The notes under the pieces: generated by a model | Told to the model about the DNA's origin: nothing | Databases searched by the model: none | The model's input: only the letters and a program-made list of their open reading frames with translations | Program-made: the position numbers and the translations under genes | Assembly (NCBI RefSeq): GCF_001294535.1 | Contig: NZ_LGIC01000052.1 | Location: 1 to 56,254 of the forward strand | Direction of reading: 5' to 3' | Source of the DNA: Cypionkella psychrotolerans | GTDB lineage: Bacteria; Pseudomonadota; Alphaproteobacteria; Rhodobacterales; Rhodobacteraceae | DNA length: 56,254 nucleotides | In this document: in pieces, positions 26,073-34,983 of the stretch | How positions within the stretch are numbered: the stretch's first letter is position 1 | Layout of the letters: each line of letters starts with the position of its first letter

Positions 26073-27874
26073 TTCTTGGCGACCTCGACGGGCTTTTTCT
26101 TGCTAAAGCCGGATTTGATATTGCCGAAAATATCCGGTTTGTGACCGTGGCTGCGCATGATCAGATATTGCTGGGTGAAGGTAATGGTGTTGTTGGTGAT
26201 CCAGTAAATCACCAGACCGCTGGCGAAACCGCCGAGCATGAACATGAACACGAACGGCATCCAAGCGAACAGCTGTTGCTGCACCGGATCGGCCGGGGCC
26301 GGGTTCAGTTTCTGTTGCAGCCACATCGTCACACCCAGCAGGATCGGCAGCACGCCGATGAAGATGGTTGCCAGCAAAGTGTGAGGCGTGGGGGCACCCC
26401 AAGGCAAAGCGCCGAACAGGTTGTAGATCGACGAGGTGTCGGGTGCGGAAAGGTCGCGGATCCAGCCGAAGAACGGCGATTGCCGTAATTCAATCGTGAC
26501 GAAGATCACCTTGTACAGCGAGAAGAAGATCGGAATCTGGATGAAGATCGGCAAACAGCCCGCAGCAGGGTTCACTTTGCGCTCTTTATACAGCGCCATC
26601 ATGTCCTTTTGCAGCTTTTGCTTATCGTCGCCTGCACGCTCTTTCAGCACCTCGAGTTCAGGCTGCAATTCCTTCATCCGCGCCATCGAGACGTAGGATT
26701 TATAGGCCAGCGGCAGCACAAGAAGTTTCAGAAAGAAGGTCAGCCCGATGATCGCAAGGCCCATGTTGCCGATCAGACCGTGCAGCCAATGCAGCACGAA
26801 GAAGATCGGTTTGGTCAGGAAGTAGAACCAGCCCCAGTCGATCGAATCGATGAAACCGGCGATGCCTGCCTTATCCTGATAGGCGCGAATGGTTTCCCAT
26901 TCTTTCGCGCCCGCAAACATCCGGGTGGTGGTTTCCATGGTTGCACCGGGGGCAACCGTCATCAAAGGCTGGCGCACCTCGGCCTGATAGATGTCCGACC
27001 CGGGCAGATATTTCGCCACTGCGGTATAGGGTTTGCCTTGTTCGGGCACCAGAGTGGTCATCCAGTAGTGGTCGGTGAAGCCGATCCAGCCATCCTTGGT
27101 GGCCTCGGTCACTTCGGCAGGGTAACCCTCACGTTCATTCGGGGTCATCGAGGCGAATTTCGAATATTTCAGTTCTTCAAGGCTGCCATCTGTGCGGCGC
27201 ACCAGACCTTCGTGTACCACATAGATATTTTGCAGTTTCGGCAGGCCTTGGCGGACGATCTGGCCGTATGAATACAGGTTTGCAGCCGCCGTTCCGGTGT
27301 TTTGCACCTGATCGGTCACAGAGAACATGAAATCCTCGTCCACCGCGATGGTGCGCAGGAATTTCAGGCCCTTGGTGTTTTCCCATTGCAGCGTCACCGG
27401 CTGACCCACCGACAAGGTGCCGCCTGCGGCGATTTTCCACTCAGTCGCAGCCCCCGGCACGTCTTCGGCGGTCAAGCCAACACCCGGAGCCCAGCCGAAC
27501 ACGGCGTAATAGGGGGTGGTCTGGCCGACAGGCGACAGCAGTTTGACGGTGGGCGAATTCGGCTCGATCGTCTCATGGTAGGTTTTCAGTGACAGATCGT
27601 CGAACCGCCCGCCCAGCATTGAGATCGAGCCCGACAGTTTCGGGGTGTCGATGGTCAGCCGCGGCGCTTCCGGCAAAGGCTCGGTTGACGCGACGGTGCC
27701 TGCCGGGGCTGCAGTGGCCAGAGCCTCGGGTGTCGCGGCAACCGGGGTCAGCGGCGCTTGGGTCTCAGCGGGAAACCATTGCGGAAAAAGCATCGGGCCT
27801 GCGACGAACCAGCCAAGGATCACCAGAAAGCTAAGCACGGTTGCGAGGATGAGATTCTTGTTTTGATCGTCCAT
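26069..27874 (-). CDS. yidC: Membrane protein insertase YidC
   Basis: 601 aa, starting MDDQNKNLILATVLSFLVILGWF (first membrane helix). A large periplasmic beta domain is followed by the conserved five-helix core, with YVSMARMKELQPELE at the cytosolic coiled hairpin, NPAAGCLPIFIQIPIFFSLYKVI, and a positively charged tail (KSGFSKKKPVEVAKK). It inserts membrane proteins alone or with SecYEG. The start at 27874 was preferred over MVLVP five codons earlier. Confidence 0.96.
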   Translation of the reverse strand: MDDQNKNLILATVLSFLVILGWFVAGPMLFPQWFPAETQAPLTPVAATPEALATAAPAGTVASTEPLPEAPRLTIDTPKLSGSISMLGGRFDDLSLKTYHETIEPNSPTVKLLSPVGQTTPYYAVFGWAPGVGLTAEDVPGAATEWKIAAGGTLSVGQPVTLQWENTKGLKFLRTIAVDEDFMFSVTDQVQNTGTAAANLYSYGQIVRQGLPKLQNIYVVHEGLVRRTDGSLEELKYSKFASMTPNEREGYPAEVTEATKDGWIGFTDHYWMTTLVPEQGKPYTAVAKYLPGSDIYQAEVRQPLMTVAPGATMETTTRMFAGAKEWETIRAYQDKAGIAGFIDSIDWGWFYFLTKPIFFVLHWLHGLIGNMGLAIIGLTFFLKLLVLPLAYKSYVSMARMKELQPELEVLKERAGDDKQKLQKDMMALYKERKVNPAAGCLPIFIQIPIFFSLYKVIFVTIELRQSPFFGWIRDLSAPDTSSIYNLFGALPWGAPTPHTLLATIFIGVLPILLGVTMWLQQKLNPAPADPVQQQLFAWMPFVFMFMLGGFASGLVIYWITNNTITFTQQYLIMRSHGHKPDIFGNIKSGFSKKKPVEVAKK

Positions 27875-28012
27875 CGGGACAAGCACCATTCCTGTTCAGG
27901 GTCAGGCGTGGTTCAACGATAGGGGGGCGCAAAGGTCAAGCGGTTTTCCCCGACTCAAAGGGCTTCGCGCCGGGTTTGCCGCGCAATTCGCGGTGTGCGC
28001 GCCGATTTGACC

Positions 28013-29557
28013 CTAACGGGCGCGTGAGCCGATGCGCGGAATCGCCCCGACCTTGGCGCGGTGACGGGCGATCCATTCCATCGTCTCATCCACCGGCATC
28101 GGGCGGGCGATGCCGAAGCCTTGCACATCTCCGCAACCTAATTGTGACAGCATGGCATGTTCGCCGGGGGTCTCAACCCCTTCGGCCAAGGTTTCCAGCC
28201 CCAACCGCTCGGCCATCGACAGGATCGCCGCCACCATCTTTTGCTGTTCGCGATCCTCATCCAGTCGGGTGACAAAGCTGCGGTCGATCTTGATGCGGCG
28301 CACCGCAAAGCGGCGGATCGAGGTGATCGAGGCGTGACCGGTGCCGAAATCATCCAGATCAATGCCGCAGCCCAACGCCGCCAGCGCTGCGATGTTTGAG
28401 ACGATGATGTCATTGTCGGTTTGAGCGACGACGTTTTCCAACACCTCAACCGACAGTCGCTTGGGCTCCAGATCAAAGCGATCCAACTCCCATTTCAATT
28501 TTTCGGCCAGACGCGGGTTGCGCAGTTCCGGCGATGAGAAGTTCACGGCCACGGTTGGCACATTTAACCCGGCGCGATCCCAGCGGGCGAGGGCCGAGAG
28601 CGCGTGGTACAAAATCACCTCACCCAGACGTTCGCTTAGGCCCGCATCTTCGATCATCGGCAGAAATTCGGCGGGGGGAATCAGGCCCTTATCGGGGTGA
28701 TACCAGCGCGCCAGCGCCTCAAACCCGGTGATCGCCCCGGTATGGGTAGAGATTTGCGGCTGGAAATGTGGGCGAATCTGGCCCTCGTCGAGCGCGTGCT
28801 CCAACTCATCGCGCAAAGCGTCCCGGTCGGCGCGATTGGCCGCCATGTCCTCGGAAAAGCTGCGAATGGCGCTCGGGCCGTGGCGTAAGGCGTCGTCGGC
28901 GGCAATCTGCGCGGCGTTCAGCAGGCTGGCACCGCTTGCCTCTGGTGCGCGACTGCCCAGACAAAAGCCAATCGAGCAGGTGATGTAGATCCGGGTTGCG
29001 TTCAGGCTGATCGGGGCGCACAGCGCCGATTGCAGGCGCGCCGCGACCTGCACCACCGTCTCGATATCCAGCCGCCGCACCGGGGCCAGTGCCACCGCAA
29101 AGCCGCCGCCTTCCAGCCGCGCCACCACATCGCCCGCGCGCAAAGAGGCGCAAATCCGTTCGGCCGAGCGTGCGAGCACCTCGGTCTGTGCGGCGCGGCC
29201 ATGTTGTTCGATCATCCGCTCTGCCAGATCGAATTGCAGCACCAAACAGGCGGTGGTGCGCCCGCTAAGATGCGATTCGCGCAAAACCGCGTCCAGAGTG
29301 CCAACGATTTGGGCGCGCAGCGACAGACCTTCCAGCACTTGCGATTGATCGGTCGGGGTTTCCTGTGGCCGCACTGCGCCTGAAATCGCAAACAACAGCG
29401 GCGCACCAAGTGCTGTCAGGATCAAATCCCTCTCTCCGCCCAGCCAGAACGCGGCGAGGGTCAGGGCGGGGAGGAACACAAAAGCCTCTGGCCTGCGCAT
29501 CAGCACGCCAATGTGGGCGAACCCGGTGGAGACTGCGGTGAAAAAGCGTGAAACCAT
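28013..29557 (-). CDS. EAL-domain c-di-GMP phosphodiesterase with degenerate GGDEF
   Basis: 514 aa starting MVSRFFTAVS. One or two N-terminal membrane helices (about 25-60), then a GGDEF-like domain whose signature is degenerate (RLEGGGFAVAL at about 147-157), so no cyclase activity is expected. The EAL domain keeps FEALARW (E280), LDDFGTGH (D402-D403), KIDRSF and ETLAEGVET, so it should hydrolyse c-di-GMP. It stands between yidD and yidC, which are normally close. c-di-GMP also controls glucan synthases like the one at 36149. Confidence 0.88.
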   Translation of the reverse strand: MVSRFFTAVSTGFAHIGVLMRRPEAFVFLPALTLAAFWLGGERDLILTALGAPLLFAISGAVRPQETPTDQSQVLEGLSLRAQIVGTLDAVLRESHLSGRTTACLVLQFDLAERMIEQHGRAAQTEVLARSAERICASLRAGDVVARLEGGGFAVALAPVRRLDIETVVQVAARLQSALCAPISLNATRIYITCSIGFCLGSRAPEASGASLLNAAQIAADDALRHGPSAIRSFSEDMAANRADRDALRDELEHALDEGQIRPHFQPQISTHTGAITGFEALARWYHPDKGLIPPAEFLPMIEDAGLSERLGEVILYHALSALARWDRAGLNVPTVAVNFSSPELRNPRLAEKLKWELDRFDLEPKRLSVEVLENVVAQTDNDIIVSNIAALAALGCGIDLDDFGTGHASITSIRRFAVRRIKIDRSFVTRLDEDREQQKMVAAILSMAERLGLETLAEGVETPGEHAMLSQLGCGDVQGFGIARPMPVDETMEWIARHRAKVGAIPRIGSRAR

Positions 29558-29720
29558 CGGTCCGGCCCTATCTGCTGCGGGGCAACGCCACCCCGATGCG
29601 GCAAGACTAGGCAAACACCCTGATCGGAAGGTTAATCCTCACCTCAAAGTTGCAGAGGATTTTCGCTATTTGTTCCACGGTTTGTTAATCATCCGGCGCC
29701 AAAGCGGCCCGCGTTCCGCC

Positions 29721-29969
29721 TTAACGTTTGGCGTCAAACTCGGGGTCGGCACCGGGCACCGGATCATAGCCTTGCCCACCCCATGGATGGCAGCGGCAAA
29801 TCCGATGCACCATCAGATAACCGCCTTTGGCCGCGCCATGCCGCTCTAACGCTTCCATTGCATAGGCCGAGCAGGTGGGTTGAAAGCGGCAGCCATGGCC
29901 AATCCAAGGCGACAGCACCAACCGATAGGCGCGCACGGGCAGGGCCACGATGCGCGCCAGCGGAGTCAT
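29721..29969 (-). CDS. yidD: Membrane protein insertion efficiency factor YidD
   Basis: 82 aa. Contains the family core YRLVLSPWIGHGCRFQPTCS with three conserved Cys, YAMEALERHG and CHPWGGQGYDPVP. Overlaps the rnpA stop as ATGA. Membrane-associated helper of YidC; small, and always in the rpmH-rnpA-yidD order. Confidence 0.95.
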   Translation of the reverse strand: MTPLARIVALPVRAYRLVLSPWIGHGCRFQPTCSAYAMEALERHGAAKGGYLMVHRICRCHPWGGQGYDPVPGADPEFDAKR

Positions 29970-30379
29970 GGCCGCGCCTTGTGCACCGAGGCCAAAGCGG
30001 TGGCCAGATCGGCCAGCATATCTTTGTAATCGCGCGCTATTGTGGCCTCTGGCTTGGCGACCAGCACATAATCCCAGCCGGGCCGCGCCAGCCGCGGCAG
30101 CACCTCTCGCGCCAAGGCCCGCATCCGCCGTTTGGCCCGGTTGCGCGCCACCGCGTTGCCGATTTTCTTCGAGGCCGTGAAGCCGATCCGCACCGTGGCC
30201 TGATCATCGCCCCGCGCACGGCCCTGCAACAGAAAGCTGCCCGTGCCCTGCCTGCGCCCTTGTGCGGTGCGCAGATAATCCGGGCGGTTCTTCATGGTCT
30301 GAACACAAACAGAAACCGCCGGAGGCGCTTCGGACGCTTCGGCGGTGGGGCCAATGTCCGATACCTTCGGCGGTGTCAT
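29966..30379 (-). CDS. rnpA: Ribonuclease P protein component
   Basis: 137 aa in the longest reading. The RNR signature is present as KIGNAVARNRAKRRMRAL, with RIGFTASKK before it. The N-terminus is long for the family; Met29 (MKNRPDYLRTAQG) at 30295 would give the usual 109-aa protein with a family-typical start, but 30379 is kept because it follows rpmH closely. Partners with RnpB RNA to mature tRNA 5-prime ends. Confidence 0.92.
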   Translation of the reverse strand: MTPPKVSDIGPTAEASEAPPAVSVCVQTMKNRPDYLRTAQGRRQGTGSFLLQGRARGDDQATVRIGFTASKKIGNAVARNRAKRRMRALAREVLPRLARPGWDYVLVAKPEATIARDYKDMLADLATALASVHKARP

Positions 30380-30418
30380 GTCTGCTCCTGCATCCGACCC
30401 CGCAGGGTCAGTCAGAAA

Positions 30419-30553
30419 TTAAGCCGACAGCTTCTTGCGGCCCTTGGCGCGGCGGGCTGCCAGCACAAGGCGGCCGCCTTTGGTAGCCATGCGGGCGCGG
30501 AAGCCGTGACGGCGGGCGCGAACCAGGTTCGACGGTTGAAAAGTGCGCTTCAT
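30419..30553 (-). CDS. rpmH: 50S ribosomal protein L34
   Basis: A 44-aa gene: [17 protein letters not shown] at the start, then [14 protein letters not shown] and a GRKKLSA end, all diagnostic of L34. It stands at the head of the rpmH-rnpA-yidD run on the minus strand, 39 nt before rnpA. A good promoter lies 65 nt upstream (30618-30646). Confidence 0.97.
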   Translation of the reverse strand: MKRTFQPSNLVRARRHGFRARMATKGGRLVLAARRAKGRKKLSA

Positions 30554-30617
30554 CGCGGTCTCCATCAGACGGGCACGGCGAACCTTAAAGATTCGACGGC
30601 GTAAACTTGAAGCCCGG

Positions 30618-30646
30618 TCTTTAGGGGCGGATCATCGGTAAGTCAA
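30618..30646 (-). promoter_or_regulatory. Promoter for rpmH-rnpA-yidD
   Basis: On the minus strand TTGACT (30646-30641), a 17-bp spacer and TAAAGA (30623-30618). The spacing is ideal and the -35 box is nearly consensus. Confidence 0.65.
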
Positions 30647-30712
30647 CGCGCGTCCTGCGAGATTTCTGCAACATTTGCCGATCATCGCGTCTGGGGCGGG
30701 GCAAACTGTTAC

Positions 30713-30739
30713 AAATCGGCGGCTTTAGATCGCCGATTT
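30713..30739. repeat. 9-bp inverted repeat between rpmH and the VTT gene
   Basis: AAATCGGCG, 9-nt spacer, CGCCGATTT, all perfect. It lies 77 nt before the plus-strand gene at 30816 and upstream of the rpmH promoter. Could be an operator or a hairpin; nothing else is evident in this divergent region. Confidence 0.5.
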
Positions 30740-30815
30740 CGCAAACCAGATCAAGCTGGCGTGAGACGGCTGGCGTGGGCAGGCCAATCCGACCATCTTA
30801 GGCTAAAGGAAGACC

Positions 30816-31511
30816 ATGACCCGTTGCGCGCGCCTGATCCCGATTGTGCTGATTCTCTGCACCGCTGTTGCTGGTGCGGTGTTTCTGCGTGAGCGGTTGT
30901 CGTTTGAGGCTTTGGCCGAGAACCGTGAGGCGCTGCTGGCCTACCGCGACGCGCATTTCCTCTGGGCGAGTCTTGGGTTTATCGCGGTCTATATCGTGAT
31001 TGTCGGTCTCAGCCTGCCCGGAGCCACCATCGCCACGCTGACGGGCGGCTTCCTGTTCGGCATGTTCCCCGGCACATTCTATAACGTACTTGCCGCCAGC
31101 ATTGGCGCTGTCTGCATCTTTCTGGCGGCGCGCGCGGGGTTTGGGGCGAGCTTGGCCGAGCGTCTGCAAGGCGGATCAGCCTCGCGTCTGCAAACCGCGT
31201 TGCGCGAGAACCAATGGTCGGCCTTGTTGATCATGCGGCTGGTGCCTGCGCTGCCGTTTGTGCTGGCCAATCTGCTGCCTGCGATGGTGGGGGTGCGGCT
31301 TTTGCCGTTTGCGGTGACGACATTTTTCGGCATTATTCCGGCGGCGTTGGTGTTTACTTCGGTCGGCGCGGGATTAGGAAAAGTGTTTGCACGCGGTGAG
31401 CGGCCCGATTTGGGGGTGATTTTCTCGGCCCCTGTGCTGCTACCCTTGTTAGGGCTTGCGGCTTTGTCCGCGGTGCCGATCCTGTTGAAAAAACGCAAGA
31501 AGGGCGGCTGA
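30816..31511 (+). CDS. TVP38/TMEM64 (VTT/DedA-like) membrane protein
   Basis: 231 aa, about six hydrophobic segments. The family core is visible: LPGATIATLTGGFLFG, AARAGFGASLAERL and LRENQWSALLIMRLVPALPF followed by ANLLPAMVGVRLLPF. VTT-domain proteins act in membrane lipid handling; the exact role here is unknown. The next gene starts on the nucleotide after its stop, and such pairs with a mercuric-reductase-like enzyme are common in proteobacteria. Confidence 0.87.
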   Translation: MTRCARLIPIVLILCTAVAGAVFLRERLSFEALAENREALLAYRDAHFLWASLGFIAVYIVIVGLSLPGATIATLTGGFLFGMFPGTFYNVLAASIGAVCIFLAARAGFGASLAERLQGGSASRLQTALRENQWSALLIMRLVPALPFVLANLLPAMVGVRLLPFAVTTFFGIIPAALVFTSVGAGLGKVFARGERPDLGVIFSAPVLLPLLGLAALSAVPILLKKRKKGG

Positions 31512-32921
31512 ATGGAGCGGATTTCGACAGATATCTGCATCATTGGTGCAGGTTCGGGGGGGCTTTCTGTTGCGGCGGGGGCGGCGCAGATGGGTGCGCG
31601 CGTGGTGCTGATTGAGGGCGCTGCGATGGGCGGTGATTGTTTGAACTATGGCTGCGTGCCATCAAAGGCGCTGTTGGCGGCGGGCCGCGCGGCGCAGGTG
31701 ATCCGTATGGGCGCGCCGGGTGTGCGGGGGGCCGAGCCGCAGATTGATTTTGCTGCCGTCAAAGCGCAGGTCGCGGCGGTGATCGCGCAGATTGCTCCGG
31801 TGGACAGTCAGGAGCGCTTTGAGGGCTTTGGTGTGCAAGTGATCCGCGCTTATGCCCGCTTTATAAGCCCGCGCGAGGTGGAGGCGGGCGGAAAGATCAT
31901 TCGCGCCCGGCGCTTTGTGATCGCGACAGGGTCGCATCCCACGATCCCAGAGCTGCCGGGGTTGGAGGCGATCCCCTATCTGACCAATGAAACGATTTTC
32001 GCGCAGACCGCGCGGCCGGATCATCTGTTGATCCTCGGCGGTGGCCCGATTGCGATGGAAATGGCGCAGGCGCATCGGCGCTTGGGTTGTGCGGTGACGG
32101 TGATCGCCCGCAGCCGTGTGCTCAGCCGCGTTGACCCCGAGGCGGCTGCCGTCGTCCTCGCCGCCCTGCGCGCCGAGGGCATCGAGATGCTGGAGGGCCG
32201 CGACATCGCGCGGCTGCGGCCCACGCCGCTGGGGTTGGAAGCGGTGCTGAATGATGGCACCACGCTAACCGGATCGCATCTGCTGGTTGCCACCGGGCGC
32301 ACGCCTGCCATCGCAAAGCTGGATTTGCCAGCCGCAGGCGTGGCTTACAGCGATAAAGGTGTGACGGTGGGGGCCAATCTGCGCAGCAGCAACCGCCGGA
32401 TTTATGCGGTGGGCGATGTGGCGGGGGGCTTGCAATTCACCCATGTCGCAGGAGCTCATGCCGGGGTGGTGATCAAACAAATACTGTTCGGCCTGCCCGC
32501 CAAGCAAGCCAGCGTGGTGCCAATGGTCACCTACACCGACCCCGAACTGGCGCAGATCGGGCTGACCGAGGCAGAAGCGCGCGCCAAATATCCGGGCGTG
32601 CAGGTGATCCGGCAAGAATTTCTGCACAACGACCGTGCAGTGACCGATGGTCAAACCACAGGCTTTCTCAAGCTCATGCTGCTGAAGGGCCGCCCCATTG
32701 GCGTCACCCTTGTTGGCGCTGGCGCGGGTGAGTTGATCGGGCTTTGGGCGCTGGCGATGACTTCGGACCTGAAGATCGGCGCGCTGGCCGGGATGATCGC
32801 GCCATATCCCACGCGCGGCGAGATTTCGAAGCGTGCAGCGGGGGCCTATTTCTCACCGAAACTCTTTGATAACATGGCCGTGAAGCGGGTGGTGCGGCTG
32901 GTGCAGCGGCTTTTGCCATAA
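31512..32921 (+). CDS. Pyridine nucleotide-disulfide oxidoreductase (mercuric reductase/Lpd-like)
   Basis: 469 aa. FAD site IIGAGSGGLSVAAGAA at about residues 10-25, redox-active disulfide GGDCLNYGCVPSK (C43, C48), NAD(P) site ILGGGPIAMEMAQ, second FAD motif YAVGDVAGG and the dimerisation domain. It lacks the N-terminal HMA domain and the C-terminal Cys pair of true MerA, so mercury reduction is doubtful. Directly abuts the TVP38 gene. Confidence 0.86.
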   Translation: MERISTDICIIGAGSGGLSVAAGAAQMGARVVLIEGAAMGGDCLNYGCVPSKALLAAGRAAQVIRMGAPGVRGAEPQIDFAAVKAQVAAVIAQIAPVDSQERFEGFGVQVIRAYARFISPREVEAGGKIIRARRFVIATGSHPTIPELPGLEAIPYLTNETIFAQTARPDHLLILGGGPIAMEMAQAHRRLGCAVTVIARSRVLSRVDPEAAAVVLAALRAEGIEMLEGRDIARLRPTPLGLEAVLNDGTTLTGSHLLVATGRTPAIAKLDLPAAGVAYSDKGVTVGANLRSSNRRIYAVGDVAGGLQFTHVAGAHAGVVIKQILFGLPAKQASVVPMVTYTDPELAQIGLTEAEARAKYPGVQVIRQEFLHNDRAVTDGQTTGFLKLMLLKGRPIGVTLVGAGAGELIGLWALAMTSDLKIGALAGMIAPYPTRGEISKRAAGAYFSPKLFDNMAVKRVVRLVQRLLP

Positions 32922-32940
32922 GCTGCGTTTGCGGGCCAAG

Positions 32941-32978
32941 CTGGGGGCTTTCGTCCCCCAGACCCCCTAAGGATATTT
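32941..32978 (+). repeat. Hairpin with conserved AAGGATATTT tail
   Basis: CTGGGGG, loop CTTTCGT, CCCCCAG at 32941-32961, then ACCCCCTAAGGATATTT. It lies between the oxidoreductase and the kinase. The GGATATTT tail is shared with the hairpin at 22710-22767. Probably an intergenic terminator-like repeat. Confidence 0.6.
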
Positions 32979-32989
32979 GTACACAGAGG

Positions 32990-34411
32990 ATGACCAGAAG
33001 CGTGGCAGCAAGGCGGGGCGGATTTCTGAACACCCTGTCGGGGCGGGTTTTGGCCTTGACCGTGGCCTTTGTCATGCTGGCCGAAGTGCTGATCTTCGTG
33101 CCTTCGATTGCCCGATTTCGCGCCGATTTTCTGACCCTGCGGTTGGAGAAGGCGCAAATCGCTTCGCTGGCCCAGCTGGCTGCCGAAGACATGGTGACAC
33201 CTGCACTGGAAAAAGAACTGCTGGCCAATGCCGAGGTTTACAACGTTGTGTTGCGCCGGGATGAGGTGCGCCAGCTGGTGCTGTCCTCGCCGCTGCCAAC
33301 GCCGATCTCGGACACTTTCGATCTGCGTGAGGCGGGGCCTTGGGCGCTGATCCGCGATGCATTTGCCTGCCTGTTGGACCCCGATGATCAGATCATCCGG
33401 GTGATCGGCTACCCGGTGCAGTCCGCAGGGCTTCTGATTGAAATCACGATGGATTCCGCGCCGATGCGCAATGCTATGCTGGATTACGGCGGGCGGATTC
33501 TGCTGCTGTCGGCGTTGATTTCTGGCGTCACCGCGTTCTTTCTGTTCCTCGCCGTGCAGCGCCTGATCGTGTTGCCGATCCGCCGGGTGGTCAACCACAT
33601 GACCGCCTATGCCGAAGCGCCCGAGGATGCCCGCCGGGTGATCGAGCCAACCGCCTCGGTGGTGGAGCTGCGCGATGCCGAGGAAGCCATGCACGCGATG
33701 CAGACCCAGCTGACCGGCTCTTTGCGGCAAAAGGAACGCCTCGCACAGCTGGGCGGGGCGGTCGCTAAGATCAGCCACGATCTGCGCAACATCCTGACCA
33801 CGGCGCAGCTGTTTGCCGACCGGATCGAGGGCAGCACCGATCCGATGGTGGCGCGTGCTGCCCCGAAACTGGTCGGCTCCATCGCCCGCGCGGTGGCTCT
33901 GTGCGAATCAACATTGGCGTTTGGCAAGGCCGAAGAACCCGCGCCGCAGTTGCGCGAGGTGGCATTGGCGACCTTGGCCGAGGATGTCGCTGAAGGCGAG
34001 GGCCTTGCGGGCGAAGGCCCGGTGACCTGCCTGATCGAAGTGCCCGAGACGCTGGTGATCCATGCCGATTACGATCAGTTGTTCCGGGTGCTGTCCAACC
34101 TTGTGCGCAACGCGCGCCAAGCGATCGAGGCAACGGGGGTCGAGGGCAGCATCGAAATCTCCGCCGGAGAGAGCGCGTCAGAATGGTGGGTCAGGGTCGG
34201 CGACACCGGCCCCGGCCTGCCAGAAAAGGCCCGTGAGCATCTGTTTGAGGCGTTTCAGGGCGGCGCGCGCAAAGGCGGCATCGGCTTGGGTCTGGCGATT
34301 GCCGCCGAGCTGATCCGCGGCCATGGCGGGCGGCTGGAACTGGCGCGCAGTGACGCGGATGGCACCGAGTTTCTGGTGCATTTGCCGAAAACCATCGACT
34401 CTGCGACCTGA
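32990..34411 (+). CDS. Sensor histidine kinase
   Basis: 473 aa. TM1 at about 18-40 (VLALTVAFVMLAEVLIFVP), an approximately 120-aa periplasmic domain, TM2 at about 165-185, a HAMP-like linker, then H-box KISHDLRNIL (H263), N-box LSNLVRNARQAIE, G1 GDTGPGLP and G2 GGIGLGLAIA. A response regulator is not adjacent, so this is an orphan. The ribosome site AGAGG touches the ATG, which is unusually close; an internal GTG start at codon 5 is possible. Confidence 0.9.
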   Translation: MTRSVAARRGGFLNTLSGRVLALTVAFVMLAEVLIFVPSIARFRADFLTLRLEKAQIASLAQLAAEDMVTPALEKELLANAEVYNVVLRRDEVRQLVLSSPLPTPISDTFDLREAGPWALIRDAFACLLDPDDQIIRVIGYPVQSAGLLIEITMDSAPMRNAMLDYGGRILLLSALISGVTAFFLFLAVQRLIVLPIRRVVNHMTAYAEAPEDARRVIEPTASVVELRDAEEAMHAMQTQLTGSLRQKERLAQLGGAVAKISHDLRNILTTAQLFADRIEGSTDPMVARAAPKLVGSIARAVALCESTLAFGKAEEPAPQLREVALATLAEDVAEGEGLAGEGPVTCLIEVPETLVIHADYDQLFRVLSNLVRNARQAIEATGVEGSIEISAGESASEWWVRVGDTGPGLPEKAREHLFEAFQGGARKGGIGLGLAIAAELIRGHGGRLELARSDADGTEFLVHLPKTIDSAT

Positions 34412-34517
34412 TCACGATTTGCCCAAGGTTACGCGGGGATTGCGCATCAAGTTGCATTTCGCTGCGTATTCGCTCTTGCAATGCCCGGCAGGGGGGGCTA
34501 AATGCAGCCGCAAGAGT

Positions 34518-34594
34518 GGATCCATAGCTCAGCTGGATAGAGCATCAGACTACGAATCTGAGGGTCGGGCGTTCGAATCGCTCTGGGTCCACCA
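34518..34594 (+). tRNA. tRNA-Arg (anticodon ACG), CCA encoded
   Basis: A 77-nt cloverleaf. The acceptor GGATCCA pairs with TGGGTCC, followed by A and CCA. The anticodon stem TCAGA / TCTGA closes the loop CTACGAA with anticodon ACG. The T-arm carries GTTCGAATC. Everything downstream to about 44800 looks accessory, and tRNA 3-prime ends are common integration sites, but I found no clear second copy of this 3-prime end in the window. Confidence 0.95.
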
Positions 34595-34983
34595 CTTTCA
34601 ATCCTCCAACAAATATACAGGCTCGATCGCGGCAAGAAATTGTTGTTGTTTTAGAGGGTTATGCAGTTTTGGCTCAGGAGTTGTTTCTCCGGCCCAAGCC
34701 CCAAAAAGCCTGTCTCTGCGCGAATTCTCTCCGAAGCTGTGGACTGCGGTAATTTACTCCACAGTTGTAAGCCGTTGTTTTGTAAGTTTTTTTATTAGGT
34801 GGGAATTTGTTGTTTTTCAGTTTCGTTTGGGTGGCAGACGGGTCTGGTATCGAAATTTGTGCTGGCTTTAATCGGCAGTCGCTCTGTCGCTGGACGACCA
34901 AGCGCACGCTTAGAGTAACTAAAGCCTGCTTTGCTTCCAGCGCCTTGCCGTGTCATAGAAGTGCTCAATCATCAGGTGACTCA
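34595..34983 (+). other. AT-richer intergenic stretch after the tRNA
   Basis: About 390 bp without a supportable gene. It is clearly more AT-rich than the surroundings. One perfect inverted repeat, CTGTGGA-N14-TCCACAG, lies at 34737-34764. It should contain the promoter of the glucan operon; I cannot assign one confidently. Confidence 0.5.

Noticed and set aside
31512-32921. Mercury-resistance operon
   Set aside because: No merR, merT or merP; the enzyme lacks the HMA domain and C-terminal Cys pair of MerA.
34570-34594. tRNA 3-prime end as attL of the phage-like element
   Set aside because: No second copy is visible in the window and large serine recombinases do not usually use tRNA ends; left only as a possible island border.
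34323-34871. Plus-strand ORF reading across the tRNA
   Set aside because: It starts inside the kinase gene in another frame and runs through the tRNA-Arg; not a real gene.
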